A stretch of DNA of 64,000 bases from Oscillospiraceae bacterium (GTDB lineage: Bacteria; Bacillota; Clostridia; Oscillospirales; Oscillospiraceae). The first letter of the stretch is position 1; each line of letters opens with the position of its first letter. The translations under genes were made by a program, and so were the position numbers. Under the pieces are notes generated by a model, which saw only the letters and a list, made by a program, of their open reading frames with translations, made no database searches and was not told the DNA's origin. The stretch is taken from the NCBI GenBank assembly GCA_009780435.1, contig WRAB01000007.1:1-64000 (forward strand), read 5' to 3'. Positions 50,315 to 60,015 of the stretch are shown piece after piece.

Positions 50315-51595
50315 ATGGCCACGACAGTTGGTATGCCCCGTGCGGGGATTTCGGTGGAGAGCTGTATCATCGGGCAGTGGAAAAAAGCCCCGGGGGACAA
50401 GGTCTCTGTGGGCGAGGTATTATTTGATTACGAGACAGACAAAGCCGCCTTTGAGTGCGAATCCACGGCAGAGGGGACTCTGTTGGAGTGTTTTTTCCAA
50501 GAGGGAGACGAGGTGCCCTGCCTGGTGGCCGTCTGCGCCATCGGAGAGCCGGGGGAGGACGTGTCTGCCCTCCGGCCCGGCGAATCCGGCGGCGGCGTTG
50601 AACTGGATGCGGCGATTACCCCGGCAGAGCCTGTGATAGAGGCGGCTCCTGCCATAGCGACCTCGGCTCCGGTGATATCAGGTGCGAAGGCCCAGGGGAT
50701 ATCCCCCCGTGCTCGAAAGATGGCGGAAGAACTGGGCGTAAATCCAGAACTCGCCACGCCCACAGGCCCTCGGGATCGGGTGATTGTGCGAGATGTGATA
50801 CAGTTGGCCGAATCCGGCAAGATTGGCGAGGGGTTCGGTGGCCGTACCTTTGGGGGGCCGGCCGCGTCACAGGCCGCAATAGTCCCGGGCGGCGCAGAAT
50901 ACACAGATGAGAAGTTTAGCAAGATCCGCAAAACCATTGCGGTAGGGATGTTGAAATCCCTCACAGAGATGGCCCAAGTCACCCACCACCACAGCTTTGA
51001 CGCTAGCGCAATCCTGGCGTTCCGCAAGGACTGCAAAGCGGGCGGGGAGTCTATGGACACGGCGGGAATCACCCTCAACGACATGGTGCTCTATGCCGTA
51101 TCCAGAACCCTGCTGATCCATCCCGATCTAAATGCCCATCTCTTAAACGGCGACACCCTGCGGCGGTTTGCCGGCGTCCATCTCGGCGTGGCCGTAGATA
51201 CCCCGCGGGGCCTGATGGTGCCGACAATTTATAACGCAGATCAGATGACCCTGGCGGAACTCAGCAGGCAGACGAAAGAACTGGCGGCCATGTGCCAGAG
51301 CGGTAGCATCAGCCCCGATTTGCTCCAGGGCGGTACGTTTACCGTATCTAATTTGGGCACCTTAGGCGTAGAGCAGTTTACCCCCATTGTGAACCCGCCC
51401 CAGGTGGCGATTTTGGGAGTCGCCGGGATGACCACCCGGGTGAGAGCGGGCGCAGACGGCGGGGTCGTCCCCTATGAGGCCATGGGCCTCTCCCTGACTT
51501 ATGATCACCGGGCGGTAGACGGCGCCCCCGCCGCCAAGTTCGCCAGGGATTTGTGCAATAATCTGGCCCAATTCAACCTGATGCTGACCCGATAG
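50315..51595 (+). CDS. Dihydrolipoamide acyltransferase, E2 subunit
   Basis: A 426-aa E2. N-terminal lipoyl domain (1-78) with the lipoylation Lys in YETDKAAFE; Ala/Pro linker; peripheral-subunit-binding domain (about 128-165, ISPRARKMAEELGVNPE); and catalytic domain ending in TYDHRAVDGAPAAKF with the HxxxDG active site. Core of a pyruvate, acetoin or branched-chain complex. First gene of the operon, followed by E3 and fused E1. GGGAGGAG lies upstream. Confidence 0.94.
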   Translation: MATTVGMPRAGISVESCIIGQWKKAPGDKVSVGEVLFDYETDKAAFECESTAEGTLLECFFQEGDEVPCLVAVCAIGEPGEDVSALRPGESGGGVELDAAITPAEPVIEAAPAIATSAPVISGAKAQGISPRARKMAEELGVNPELATPTGPRDRVIVRDVIQLAESGKIGEGFGGRTFGGPAASQAAIVPGGAEYTDEKFSKIRKTIAVGMLKSLTEMAQVTHHHSFDASAILAFRKDCKAGGESMDTAGITLNDMVLYAVSRTLLIHPDLNAHLLNGDTLRRFAGVHLGVAVDTPRGLMVPTIYNADQMTLAELSRQTKELAAMCQSGSISPDLLQGGTFTVSNLGTLGVEQFTPIVNPPQVAILGVAGMTTRVRAGADGGVVPYEAMGLSLTYDHRAVDGAPAAKFARDLCNNLAQFNLMLTR

Positions 51596-51606
51596 GAGGG
51601 GAACGT

Positions 51607-52974
51607 ATGAAAGGATTCGATGTTCTGATTATCGGCGGCGGCCCCGGCGGATACTGTGCCGCAGGGCGGGCCGCAGCGGGTGGATTGAACGTAGCCCTAT
51701 TTGAAGCGCGCGCGCTGGGCGGCGTCTGTCTCAACGAGGGGTGTATCCCGTCCAAGACCTTGCTCCATGCGGCAAAATATTACGACCATGCGCTGCATGG
51801 CGAGACATTCGGCGTCACGGTGGCGGAGGTCACGTATGACCACGCAAAAGTCGTGGCCCGGAAAGATCAAGTAGTCAAAACCCTGGTGGCAGGTGTAACA
51901 AGCAAGATGAAAAGCCATAACGTGACTGTGATAACATCCCACGCCCAAATCACCGGGAAAGATTCGGCGGGATTCACCGTCGCAGCAGCGGGGGAGACGT
52001 ATGCGGGCAAACAGTTGATTATCGCCACGGGCTCCGCCCCGTCAATTCCGCCCATCCCCGGTGTGGGGGAGGAGATGGCAGACGGGTTCGTCCTCACCAA
52101 CCGGGAGATATTAGACCTCAAAGAGATTCCCGATCAGCTCACCGTCATCGGTGGCGGGGTCATTGGATTAGAGATGGCAGCCTACTTCCAGACCGTGGGC
52201 AGTCAAGTGACTGTAATAGAGGCATTAGAAAAAATCGCCGGACCCACAGACGGGGAACTATCGGCGCTTCTGCAAAAAGAACTGGAGAAAAAAGGTGTCC
52301 GGTTCGCCCTTGACGCCATAGTCACAGAAATATCCGACGGTAAGGTGACCTATCAACAGGGCGGACAGTCTTTCGAGGCAAAAGCGGACAAAGTGCTGCT
52401 CTCAACGGGCCGGCGGCCCATGATAGAGGGGCTGGGCTTGGAATCCATCGGTGTCTACGTGGACAGGGGCGCCGTTGTGACAGACAATCACCTGCGTACC
52501 AATGTCCCCGGGGTCTACGCCATCGGCGACGTCAACGGCAAATGGATGTTGGCCCACACCGCCTATCGGGAGGCCGAGGTCGCAGTCAACCACATCCTGG
52601 GCAGGCGGGACTATATGCGGTACTCCGCCGTGCCGTCGGTCATCTACACGTCTCCGGAAGTGGCCTGCGTCGGCGACACAGAAGAGACGGCGACAGCCCG
52701 TGGGATAGCCGTGGAGGTCGTCCGGGTCTCTACGCTCTATTCCGGGCGCTATGTGGCCGAAACCCAAGGGGAGGACGGGCTCTGTAAGCTGATAATAGAA
52801 AAAAAGACAAAAAAACTTCTGGGCGTCCACATGCTCTCGCCCTACGCATCGGAACTCATCTACGGCGCCGCCCTCATGCTGGAACTGCGGTTAGACATTG
52901 ATGAAATCAAGGAACTCATCTTCCCACACCCCACCGTCGGTGAGGTGATCCGGGAAGGGTTATTTATGGTTTAG
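51607..52974 (+). CDS. lpdA: Dihydrolipoamide dehydrogenase, E3 subunit
   Basis: A 455-aa flavoprotein: FAD-binding GGGPGGYCAAGRA, redox CLNEGCIPSK, NAD-binding GGGVIGLEMAAYF, and C-terminal dimer domain with HPTVGEV. It re-oxidises dihydrolipoamide on E2 and reduces NAD. It starts 11 nt after E2 with GGAGGGG. No lipoyl domain is fused to it. Confidence 0.95.
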   Translation: MKGFDVLIIGGGPGGYCAAGRAAAGGLNVALFEARALGGVCLNEGCIPSKTLLHAAKYYDHALHGETFGVTVAEVTYDHAKVVARKDQVVKTLVAGVTSKMKSHNVTVITSHAQITGKDSAGFTVAAAGETYAGKQLIIATGSAPSIPPIPGVGEEMADGFVLTNREILDLKEIPDQLTVIGGGVIGLEMAAYFQTVGSQVTVIEALEKIAGPTDGELSALLQKELEKKGVRFALDAIVTEISDGKVTYQQGGQSFEAKADKVLLSTGRRPMIEGLGLESIGVYVDRGAVVTDNHLRTNVPGVYAIGDVNGKWMLAHTAYREAEVAVNHILGRRDYMRYSAVPSVIYTSPEVACVGDTEETATARGIAVEVVRVSTLYSGRYVAETQGEDGLCKLIIEKKTKKLLGVHMLSPYASELIYGAALMLELRLDIDEIKELIFPHPTVGEVIREGLFMV

Positions 52975-52987
52975 GAGGAATATTTTT

Positions 52988-55462
52988 ATGCCAAAAAATC
53001 TATTGATTGATCCCGGTGCGCTAGGTGAGAAGGGGACGATCCAATTCACCGATATCCCGGTGAACCAATATCAAAAGACCATACAAGAGGCCCAAGAGAC
53101 AGACGGATTTTCAAATGCAGAGCTGATCCGCATCTACCGGGATATGACGATACTGCGTGAGTTTGAGTTCATGCTCAACCAGATCAAGACTCAAGGGGAG
53201 TACGGCGGCATCCAGACCTCTTACCCCGGCCCGGCCCACTTGTCTCTGGGGCAGGAGTCCGCCGCTGTGGGGCAGGCGTATCTGCTGGATCAGGACGACA
53301 TCATGTTCGGCAGCCACCGGAGCCACGGCGAGATATTGGCAAAGAGTTTAAGCTCCATCGAAAAACTCTCCGATAAACAGCTTATGGACATTATGGAGAA
53401 CTTCTTAGAGGGCCGGATTTTGCGGGCCTTAGAGAACGTATTTAAGCCGAAAGATACGAAAGAACTGGCCATCTATTTCCTCCTCTACGGGACATTGACG
53501 GAGATTTTCGCCAGAGAAAACGGGTTCCATATGGGCATGGGCGGTTCCATGCACGCTTTTTTCCTGCCCTTTGGCGTCTATCCCAACAACGCCATCGTAG
53601 GCGGTTCGGGGCCGGTCTCTATCGGCGGGGCCTTGTTCAAAAAGTGTAATAATAAAAACGGCATTGTGATCTGCAACATCGGCGACGGCTCCCTGGGGTG
53701 CGGCCCCGTCTGGGAGGCGCTGAATTTCTCCGCCATGGATCAGTACAATACCCTCTGGCCCAAAGAGAAACAGGGCGGCCTGCCCATTGTATTTAACATC
53801 TTCAACAATGGCTACGGTATGGGCGGTCAGACCCGTGGCGAGACCATGGCCTATGACTTCCTGGCCCGGATCGGCGCCGGGATCACCCCCAGCCAAATGC
53901 ACGCAGAGCGTGTCTGGGGTCTAAATCCTCTGGCGGTCATTGACGCCTATGGGAGAAAGCGGGAGATTTTGGACAAAAACGGAGGACCTGTCCTCTTAGA
54001 TGTGATCACCTATCGCCAGTCCGGCCACTCCACCTCGGATCAGAACGCCTATCGCTCAAAGGAAGAAATGGACGCCTGGCGGGAGATCGACCCCTGTGTG
54101 ACATTTAGAAAAGACCTGGTGGAGGCCGGATGCGCCCCGGATACGGCATTCGAGGACATCTGGGCAGAGACCCGGGAGCGGATGGCGAAAATCTGCCAGT
54201 GGGCCTCTGACGAGAGCATCTCCCCCTATGTAGATTTCAAAAAAGACAGCGCCGTCGTTGAGCGGGTTATGTTCACCAACGAGAAACAGGCAAAGATGGA
54301 GGACAGCGCCCCTGTTACCCTAATCCCGAGAGAAGAGAGCACCCGTGTCAAGCAGATCGCCGGAAAAGAGCGCAGTGCGTTTAAGGACGGCAAGCCCGTC
54401 AGCAAGATGAAAACCTACAATATGCGGGACGCCATCTTTGAGCCGATTCTGGACAAATTCTACGAAGATCCCACCCTGATTACATACGGAGAAGATGTCC
54501 GGGACTGGGGCGGTGCCTTTGCGGTGTACCGTGGGTTAGACGAGATATTGGATCACTCCCGACTCTTCAACGCCCCCATCTCCGAGGCGGCCATTGTGGG
54601 CAGTGCCGTGGGCTACGGCCTCACGGGAGGCCGGGTGATTGTAGAGCTCATGTACTGCGACTTCATCGGCAGGGCGGGGGACGAGATTTTCAATCAGATG
54701 AGCAAATGGCAGGCCATGAGTGCGGGAATCCTCAAGATGCCAGTCGTCCTACGTGTCTCTGTAGGGTCGAAATACGGCGCCCAGCACTCTCAAGATTGGA
54801 CGGCCCTCTGCGCCCATATTCCGGGGCTAAAAGTCTGTTTCCCCGCCACTCCATACGAGGCCAAGGGCCTGATGCAAGAGGCATTAGACGGCCAGGACCC
54901 CGTGGTATTCTTTGAGAGCCAGCGGCTCTATGATATGGGGGAACAGTTTGAGCCAGACGGTGTGCCGGCGGAGAAATATTCTCTGCCTTTCGGGTTCGTG
55001 AACCAGATTCGCACGGGTCAGGATATTACGCTCCTCACCGTCGGCGCCACCCTCTACAAGGCCATCGAGGCGGCGGATATTTTGAAAGAGAAATACGGCC
55101 TCACCGCCGATATCATCAACCTGTGCTCTCTGACGCCGCTGGACTATACAAAGATTGTGGAATCCGTCCGAAAGACAGGCCGGGTGGTGTTGGCCTCTGA
55201 CGCCTCCGCCCGGGGCAGTTTCCTCAACGATATCGCCCGGAACATTACGGAACTCTGCTTCACCGACCTGGATGCGCCCCCCGTGGTTGTGGGGGCCAAG
55301 AACTGGATCACACCGCCTTATGAGTTTGACGCGTTCTTCTTCCCCCAGGCCAGTTGGATTTTAGACGCCATCCACGAGAACATCCTGCCCCTGCCCGGCC
55401 ACGAGTCCACTGTGTCCTATACGCCGGTGGAGATCATGCGCCAGGCCAAAGAGGGTGTATAA
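52988..55462 (+). CDS. Fused E1 alpha-beta thiamine-dependent dehydrogenase
   Basis: An 824-aa fusion of the two E1 subunits. Residues 40-400 are alpha, with GSHRSHGE, the thiamine-diphosphate motif GDG (232-234) and NN near 273. A linker (about 400-465) precedes the beta part (466-824) beginning MKTYNMRDAIFEPILDKF, with GEDVRDWGGAFAVYRGL and NAPISEAAIVGSAVGYGL. Most Gram-positive complexes use two genes. The substrate (pyruvate, acetoin or a branched-chain 2-oxo acid) cannot be told from sequence here. AGGAGG precedes the start; it ends the operon. Confidence 0.92.
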   Translation: MPKNLLIDPGALGEKGTIQFTDIPVNQYQKTIQEAQETDGFSNAELIRIYRDMTILREFEFMLNQIKTQGEYGGIQTSYPGPAHLSLGQESAAVGQAYLLDQDDIMFGSHRSHGEILAKSLSSIEKLSDKQLMDIMENFLEGRILRALENVFKPKDTKELAIYFLLYGTLTEIFARENGFHMGMGGSMHAFFLPFGVYPNNAIVGGSGPVSIGGALFKKCNNKNGIVICNIGDGSLGCGPVWEALNFSAMDQYNTLWPKEKQGGLPIVFNIFNNGYGMGGQTRGETMAYDFLARIGAGITPSQMHAERVWGLNPLAVIDAYGRKREILDKNGGPVLLDVITYRQSGHSTSDQNAYRSKEEMDAWREIDPCVTFRKDLVEAGCAPDTAFEDIWAETRERMAKICQWASDESISPYVDFKKDSAVVERVMFTNEKQAKMEDSAPVTLIPREESTRVKQIAGKERSAFKDGKPVSKMKTYNMRDAIFEPILDKFYEDPTLITYGEDVRDWGGAFAVYRGLDEILDHSRLFNAPISEAAIVGSAVGYGLTGGRVIVELMYCDFIGRAGDEIFNQMSKWQAMSAGILKMPVVLRVSVGSKYGAQHSQDWTALCAHIPGLKVCFPATPYEAKGLMQEALDGQDPVVFFESQRLYDMGEQFEPDGVPAEKYSLPFGFVNQIRTGQDITLLTVGATLYKAIEAADILKEKYGLTADIINLCSLTPLDYTKIVESVRKTGRVVLASDASARGSFLNDIARNITELCFTDLDAPPVVVGAKNWITPPYEFDAFFFPQASWILDAIHENILPLPGHESTVSYTPVEIMRQAKEGV

Positions 55463-55488
55463 TCTGAAGCAATCAAGCAAACTCCCTC

Positions 55489-55519
55489 GGCGAAAAGCCG
55501 AGGGAGTTTCTGGTGAACA
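55489..55519. terminator. Terminator between E1 and the response regulator gene
   Basis: Perfect 13-bp stem AAACTCCCTCGGC / GCCGAGGGAGTTT with a GAAAA loop, shared by convergent genes. Confidence 0.88.
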
Positions 55520-55537
55520 GATCAGTTATAAAAACGA

Positions 55538-56152
55538 TCATGTCCCGTAGTATGCAATTCCCAACTGAGTGCGGTTTGTTACGTCCAGATTTTCCATAAT
55601 GACGACAATATTATTCCGTACGGTCCCCTCACTCAAAAAGAGCTGTTCTGCAATCTCTTTATTGGTCAGCCCCTGGGCCACTAAGCGAGCGATGTCCCGC
55701 TCCCGTTGGGTCAGTTGCTCCAAGGCAGGATTTTCGGGTGCGGCCAGCTTTTTTAGCACGTCAGCGCCCAATACGCCCGCGCCGTCCATCATAATCCGCA
55801 GCTTCCCCGCGATATCTGATATCTTATCGGTTTTGATCAAATATCCGTCTGCCCCTGCCGTGAGGGCCTGCTGGATATTGGGCTTGTCGTCAAAGGTGGT
55901 GAGCATCATAATGCGGATATCCAGGTACCGCTGTTTGATCAGGCGGGTTGTGGCGATGCCATCCATGCCGGGCATACGGATATCCATGAGCAGGATATCC
56001 GGCGTGTATGTCTCGCACATCGCCAGGGCCTCGGCCCCGTCGGCGGCGGTGCCGACCACTGCGATATCATCCTCCCGTGCCAGGGTGAGGGACAGGCTCT
56101 TTCGGATTAAGGGATCATCGTCAACGATGAGCAGTTTCATCTCAGTTGCCAT
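55538..56152 (-). CDS. NarL/LuxR-type response regulator
   Basis: A 204-aa regulator: receiver domain with acidic pocket DDD (11-13), phospho-acceptor Asp57 in LLMDIRMPG and Lys near 106, then a LuxR HTH (LTQRERDIARLVAQGLTNKEIAEQLFLSEGTVRNNI). It overlaps the kinase gene by 11 nt and has its own GAGGAGG. It probably regulates the exporter operon of which it is the last gene. Confidence 0.94.
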   Translation of the reverse strand: MATEMKLLIVDDDPLIRKSLSLTLAREDDIAVVGTAADGAEALAMCETYTPDILLMDIRMPGMDGIATTRLIKQRYLDIRIMMLTTFDDKPNIQQALTAGADGYLIKTDKISDIAGKLRIMMDGAGVLGADVLKKLAAPENPALEQLTQRERDIARLVAQGLTNKEIAEQLFLSEGTVRNNIVVIMENLDVTNRTQLGIAYYGT

Positions 56153-57230
56153 GTGGAACCTCCTCTTCCCGTATGGGGATCACGCAGATTACCCGAAATG
56201 TAGTCTCCCTTGCATCCACGGACAGATTCCCGCCGATGGCGGCGGCCCGGTGGCGCAGGTTGCGCAGGCCGCTGCCCAGGGGGCGCTTGGTCGCTCCGGC
56301 CACACCGTCATTTTCCACACAGAGCCGTACGAGATGGGGCGTTGCGTCCAGATCGACAGATACGCGACTTGCCCGCCGTGCGTGGCGTGCCACGTTGGTT
56401 AAACTCTCATTTAAACAGGATTCCAGCATGGTCCAGACATACACGGGAATTTTTGTCGTGTCCCCGTATACCTGAAGCGCCACTTGGGGGCCGGGGAATC
56501 GGCGGCAGAGCTCCTGTAGGGCCTCTACGCCCAAGACGGTGACGGCCGACAGGTTGTGTACCGCCTCCCGGATTCGATTGGCCCCGTTATCCAAGCGCTC
56601 CAAGGCGGCATCGTATAGTTCCAGGGTCTCGGGACTCTCCGGCCCCAGCATAGAGCGCACGGTTTGGAACGACATATACGCCGCTACGATCTCATGTCCC
56701 GCATTGTCGTGGATATCCCGGGCGATCCGGGTGCGCTCCGCCACGGCGGTCATGCGCTCGACCTGCTCCAGTGCGGCGGTGAGGTCGCTCTGGAGACTCT
56801 CCAGCTCATAATATCGGCCCGCCGAGGCATCACGGGTTTTTAAACTATCCCGCCGCTCCCGCTCCCAAAAACCTAAAAATATGCCGGATAACGCCGCAAG
56901 GGCGAGCACAGCAGTCAGGAGGGGGTCAAAGTTGAAGAATAAATATAGGCCCCCAAAGGCTGTCCAATATACGCCAAAATACATGGCCGCAAACAGGGGG
57001 ATCGCCAGTGCGTAGGCCGCAGGGCCCCATAGGGCGGACACGGCCAGACAGGCGATGATGTCCAGTGCCACAGTGACATTTAGTTTCGGAATCCGCCAGC
57101 GCAATAGTGCCATGATAACGAGAGACAAAAGCAGGAAAAAGCCTGCTAGTTCCTCGCTTCCCATCCAGAAAGCGAATAACAGGCTAAATCCTGCGATTTG
57201 ACAGAGTAAAAAGGTCACATTTGGTCTCAT
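56142..57230 (-). CDS. Sensor histidine kinase (HisKA_3 type)
   Basis: A 362-aa kinase with about five membrane helices in the first 125 residues and almost no extracellular domain, a coiled linker, the H-box RIARDIHDNAGH (phospho-acceptor His174) and an ATP-binding domain (NESLTNVARHA; GSGLRNLRHRAAAIGG). Such intramembrane kinases often sense membrane stress or the transporter beside them. It overlaps the upstream permease by 4 nt. Confidence 0.93.
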   Translation of the reverse strand: MRPNVTFLLCQIAGFSLLFAFWMGSEELAGFFLLLSLVIMALLRWRIPKLNVTVALDIIACLAVSALWGPAAYALAIPLFAAMYFGVYWTAFGGLYLFFNFDPLLTAVLALAALSGIFLGFWERERRDSLKTRDASAGRYYELESLQSDLTAALEQVERMTAVAERTRIARDIHDNAGHEIVAAYMSFQTVRSMLGPESPETLELYDAALERLDNGANRIREAVHNLSAVTVLGVEALQELCRRFPGPQVALQVYGDTTKIPVYVWTMLESCLNESLTNVARHARRASRVSVDLDATPHLVRLCVENDGVAGATKRPLGSGLRNLRHRAAAIGGNLSVDARETTFRVICVIPIREEEVPHGN

Positions 57231-57928
57231 ACGATCCTGCGTTTTCCTCCATAGAGCAGAAAGGCCACAGCAAACAGCAACATGGCGGCGATCCCCAGCC
57301 AGTAGTCCCCGGACATGGCACCCGTCGCTAAGACATCACGCAACCCCCTGGATGCCCAATATGCCGGGAAAATGGTTCCCACGTATTGCAGGAGGCCGGG
57401 AAAGACTTCCGTCGGGAAGACGAGTCCACTCAGAAAGGTGCCGAGGAATAGCACTAGGCTAAATCCGGTGGCATTACCCTCCTTGCCTTTGAACAGGCAG
57501 TGCCAGGCAAAGGCCATTGCAACAGATGCCAGGGTGAGTACAGTATAGCACAGAAACACCGCAATGGAAAGGGTGAGACTCCAATCATATAGCACATGTC
57601 CCAAGACGGACACGATTGCCATTTGCACCACCAGCGGAACGGCACAGGACAAGAGGTTTTCCGCGAGGTACCGCCACATGGGGATGGGAGCTGCCAAAAT
57701 ACGGAGGACTGTGCCATCTATCTTGTCTGTCAAAATACTCAAGCTCATCAAGTAGGCGCTGAGCATGGTGACCATGAAAAGAAAAGTGAACCCGCCCGCG
57801 CCCAAGCCCAAGCCCTCTCCGATCCACATGGGGCGGATGAGGATGATCACGATGGGCAGAATATAGGTGAACAGCAAGGTCAAAGGGCTGCGTATCCCGC
57901 GGAGCAGGGCAAAGCGAAAAATCGTCAA
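57227..57928 (-). CDS. ABC-2 exporter permease, subunit 2
   Basis: A 233-aa membrane protein with six hydrophobic helices in ABC-2 order. It overlaps genes on both sides by 4 nt and likely pairs with the next permease as a heterodimer. Confidence 0.87.
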   Translation of the reverse strand: MTIFRFALLRGIRSPLTLLFTYILPIVIILIRPMWIGEGLGLGAGGFTFLFMVTMLSAYLMSLSILTDKIDGTVLRILAAPIPMWRYLAENLLSCAVPLVVQMAIVSVLGHVLYDWSLTLSIAVFLCYTVLTLASVAMAFAWHCLFKGKEGNATGFSLVLFLGTFLSGLVFPTEVFPGLLQYVGTIFPAYWASRGLRDVLATGAMSGDYWLGIAAMLLFAVAFLLYGGKRRIV

Positions 57929-58701
57929 GAAGTCCGCCTCCTTCCAAATATAAAGACTAAGATTGCAGTCACCAGGGTGATTCCCCCTAAAATGCTCAGA
58001 TTAAACAGCGCTTGCCCCATGTCGTCTAAGACCGGCCCGGCGTATAAAATCGCCCGGTAGGCAAGGGCTAGGGGAGTTCCGTAAGAGGTGATGAACGTGG
58101 CAATAGCGCTGTCCCCCAGGGGGATGAATAGAAAGCCGCTTAAAAACATCATCCCAAAGCAAAATACATTGATGGTCACAGTTCCAGCTTTGCGTTTCGG
58201 CACCACCTGGCTGACCAGCGCCCCGATCAACTGGCTCAAAATCGAAACCGTCAAGATCACAGAGGCAAACATTAGAGGATTGCCCCAACGCACATCAAAG
58301 AGGAGGCCCACCACAGTGAAAATCAGCAGGGCTTGCAATAGGTTGAACACCCAGTTGGCCACGACGGCGCCGGCCAGAAACGTACGCATCGGGACAGGGC
58401 TTGCCAACAGCCGCCACCGCACAGGACCCTCTTTGAAATTATCGTAAATGTTTTCCATGAGCAGCTCTCCCGAAAAAAACTGGAAGGCCACCATAAATAC
58501 TGCGGCAAGCAGGGTCGCATTTGCGGCGACGGCGTCCCCGGCGGCTGCGAGATCACCACCCATCAGCTCGAACATACCGATATTGCCCAGCATGTTGAGC
58601 GTTACCAGTCCCATAGGCAACAGGAGATAGATTAGAAGATTGATGGGATTGCAGATCGTTCGCTTGAAATAATGTCCGAAAATCAATGGAAATCTATTCA
58701 T
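57925..58701 (-). CDS. ABC-2 exporter permease, subunit 1
   Basis: A 258-aa six-helix ABC-2 membrane protein with a long extracellular loop (about 45-75) and the amphipathic NFKEGPVRWRLLASPVP segment. It follows the ATPase by 2 nt. Confidence 0.87.
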   Translation of the reverse strand: MNRFPLIFGHYFKRTICNPINLLIYLLLPMGLVTLNMLGNIGMFELMGGDLAAAGDAVAANATLLAAVFMVAFQFFSGELLMENIYDNFKEGPVRWRLLASPVPMRTFLAGAVVANWVFNLLQALLIFTVVGLLFDVRWGNPLMFASVILTVSILSQLIGALVSQVVPKRKAGTVTINVFCFGMMFLSGFLFIPLGDSAIATFITSYGTPLALAYRAILYAGPVLDDMGQALFNLSILGGITLVTAILVFIFGRRRTS

Positions 58702-58703
58702 AG

Positions 58704-59645
58704 CTACGCCTCCCCCTCGTCACGGAGACGCTTGCCGGTGAGGGTCAAAAATACGTCTTCCAAGTTGGGCTTATCCTCGGAGAAAGAGGTGACGCCGCCG
58801 TTGCGCTGGGCGACTTCCATGATCCGGTTCACGTTACCGCTGCCCGCCCCGGATATAATCAGATAGTGGCTGCCGTTTGCCGTGACGCTCTTCACGCCGG
58901 AGATAGCCCGCAGCTCTTCTGCCAGCGCATCTGACGGTATGGCGGCCTGGAGATGGATCCGATCCTCATACTGGATCCGGCCCATGAGCTCGTCTATGGT
59001 GCCTTCGGCGATGACCCGCCCTGCGTCCATGATGGAGATGCGGTCACAGATGGCTTGCACTTCCTCCATGTAGTGGGAGGTGTAGATCACCGTGGTGCCT
59101 TTTTCGGCGATTTTCTTGACCGATTCTAAGATATGATTCCGGGACTGGGGGTCGATTCCCACCGTGGGTTCGTCCATAATGACCAGTTTTGGCTTGTGAA
59201 CCAGGGCGCAGGCGATATTTAATCTGCGCTGCATCCCGCCGGAGAAGGTCTTGGGCCGCTTGTTGGCCCGATCAGTCAAGCCGACGAACTCCAGCATCTC
59301 TTTCACATTGGCGTTGAGCTCTGCCCCCCGCAGACCGTACAGGCCGCCAAAGTAGCGCAGATTCTCAACGGCGGAGAGATCGTTGAACACGGTGATCTCC
59401 TGGGTCACGAGGCCGATATTTCGCCGGACTTTTAAATTGTGGATACTCTGCTTCTGGCCGAAGACCTGTATCTCGCCTGTATCGGCGTCGATGAGGCCGC
59501 AGAGAATGCGGATGGCCGTGGTCTTTCCCGCCCCGTTGGGGCCGAGGAGACCGAGGATTTCGCCCTCTGCCACATCTAAGTTCAAATGATCCAGTGCAGT
59601 CGTGTCGCCGTAGCGCTTGACCACGTTTTTCATGTTGGCTATCAT
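58704..59645 (-). CDS. ABC exporter ATPase (drug/lantibiotic type)
   Basis: A 313-aa ATPase: GPNGAGKTT, Q-loop VTQE, FSGGMQRRLNIACAL and LVIMDEPTVGID, with a C-terminal regulatory stretch. It powers the two permeases. ATG 59645 follows AGGAGG; codons upstream extend into the promoter and are rejected. First gene of the exporter and two-component operon. Confidence 0.93.
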   Translation of the reverse strand: MIANMKNVVKRYGDTTALDHLNLDVAEGEILGLLGPNGAGKTTAIRILCGLIDADTGEIQVFGQKQSIHNLKVRRNIGLVTQEITVFNDLSAVENLRYFGGLYGLRGAELNANVKEMLEFVGLTDRANKRPKTFSGGMQRRLNIACALVHKPKLVIMDEPTVGIDPQSRNHILESVKKIAEKGTTVIYTSHYMEEVQAICDRISIMDAGRVIAEGTIDELMGRIQYEDRIHLQAAIPSDALAEELRAISGVKSVTANGSHYLIISGAGSGNVNRIMEVAQRNGGVTSFSEDKPNLEDVFLTLTGKRLRDEGEA

Positions 59646-59678
59646 ACTGTTTCCTCCTGCATTTCGTTTTATGTCCTT

Positions 59679-59721
59679 AGTATAGCCGATGCCTATAAGG
59701 TGCAACAGTGACATTTGTCAC
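59679..59721 (-). promoter_or_regulatory. Exporter operon promoter with upstream palindrome
   Basis: -10 TATACT (59679-59684) on the minus strand; the -35 is weak (TGTTGC at 17 bp or TTGCAC at 15 bp). Just upstream is the palindrome GTGAC-N4-GTCAC (59708-59721), a plausible site for the LuxR-type regulator. Confidence 0.6.
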
Positions 59722-59733
59722 GAATTTTCAAAC

Positions 59734-59792
59734 GGAAAGCGTACTTGACATTTTTGTTTTCCTATGCTATCATAATGGAAAGCGTACTTTCC
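59734..59792 (+). promoter_or_regulatory. XRE gene promoter with repeated operator
   Basis: -35 TTGACA (59745-59750), 17-bp spacer, -10 TATCAT (59768-59773). GGAAAGCGTACTT occurs twice, at 59734 overlapping the -35 and at 59777 just after the -10; the second copy extends to the palindrome GGAAAGCGTACTTTCC. Probably the XRE protein's own binding sites. Confidence 0.8.
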
Positions 59793-59813
59793 GTTTGGAA
59801 AAGGAGGGTGTAT

Positions 59814-60014
59814 ATGCGTAACCGCTTAGAGGAAATCCGAAAACAGCGAAACATTACACAAGAAGAACTGGCAACTACACTGGAAGTATCACGGCAAACC
59901 ATTGGCTCATTAGAGAATGGACGATATAATCCTTCGATCATTCTTGCACTCAAAATCGCGCGATATTTCAAAATGTATGTGGAAGAAATCTTTATTTATG
60001 AGGAGGATATTTGA
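59814..60014 (+). CDS. Small XRE/Cro-type regulator
   Basis: A 66-aa single HTH domain protein (RLEEIRKQRNITQEELATTLEVSRQTIGSLENGRYNPSI), of the short YozG/YgzD kind commonly paired with a small membrane protein. AAGGAGGG lies before ATG 59814. Its stop is 1 nt before the next start. Confidence 0.92.
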   Translation: MRNRLEEIRKQRNITQEELATTLEVSRQTIGSLENGRYNPSIILALKIARYFKMYVEEIFIYEEDI

Positions 60015-60015
60015 A

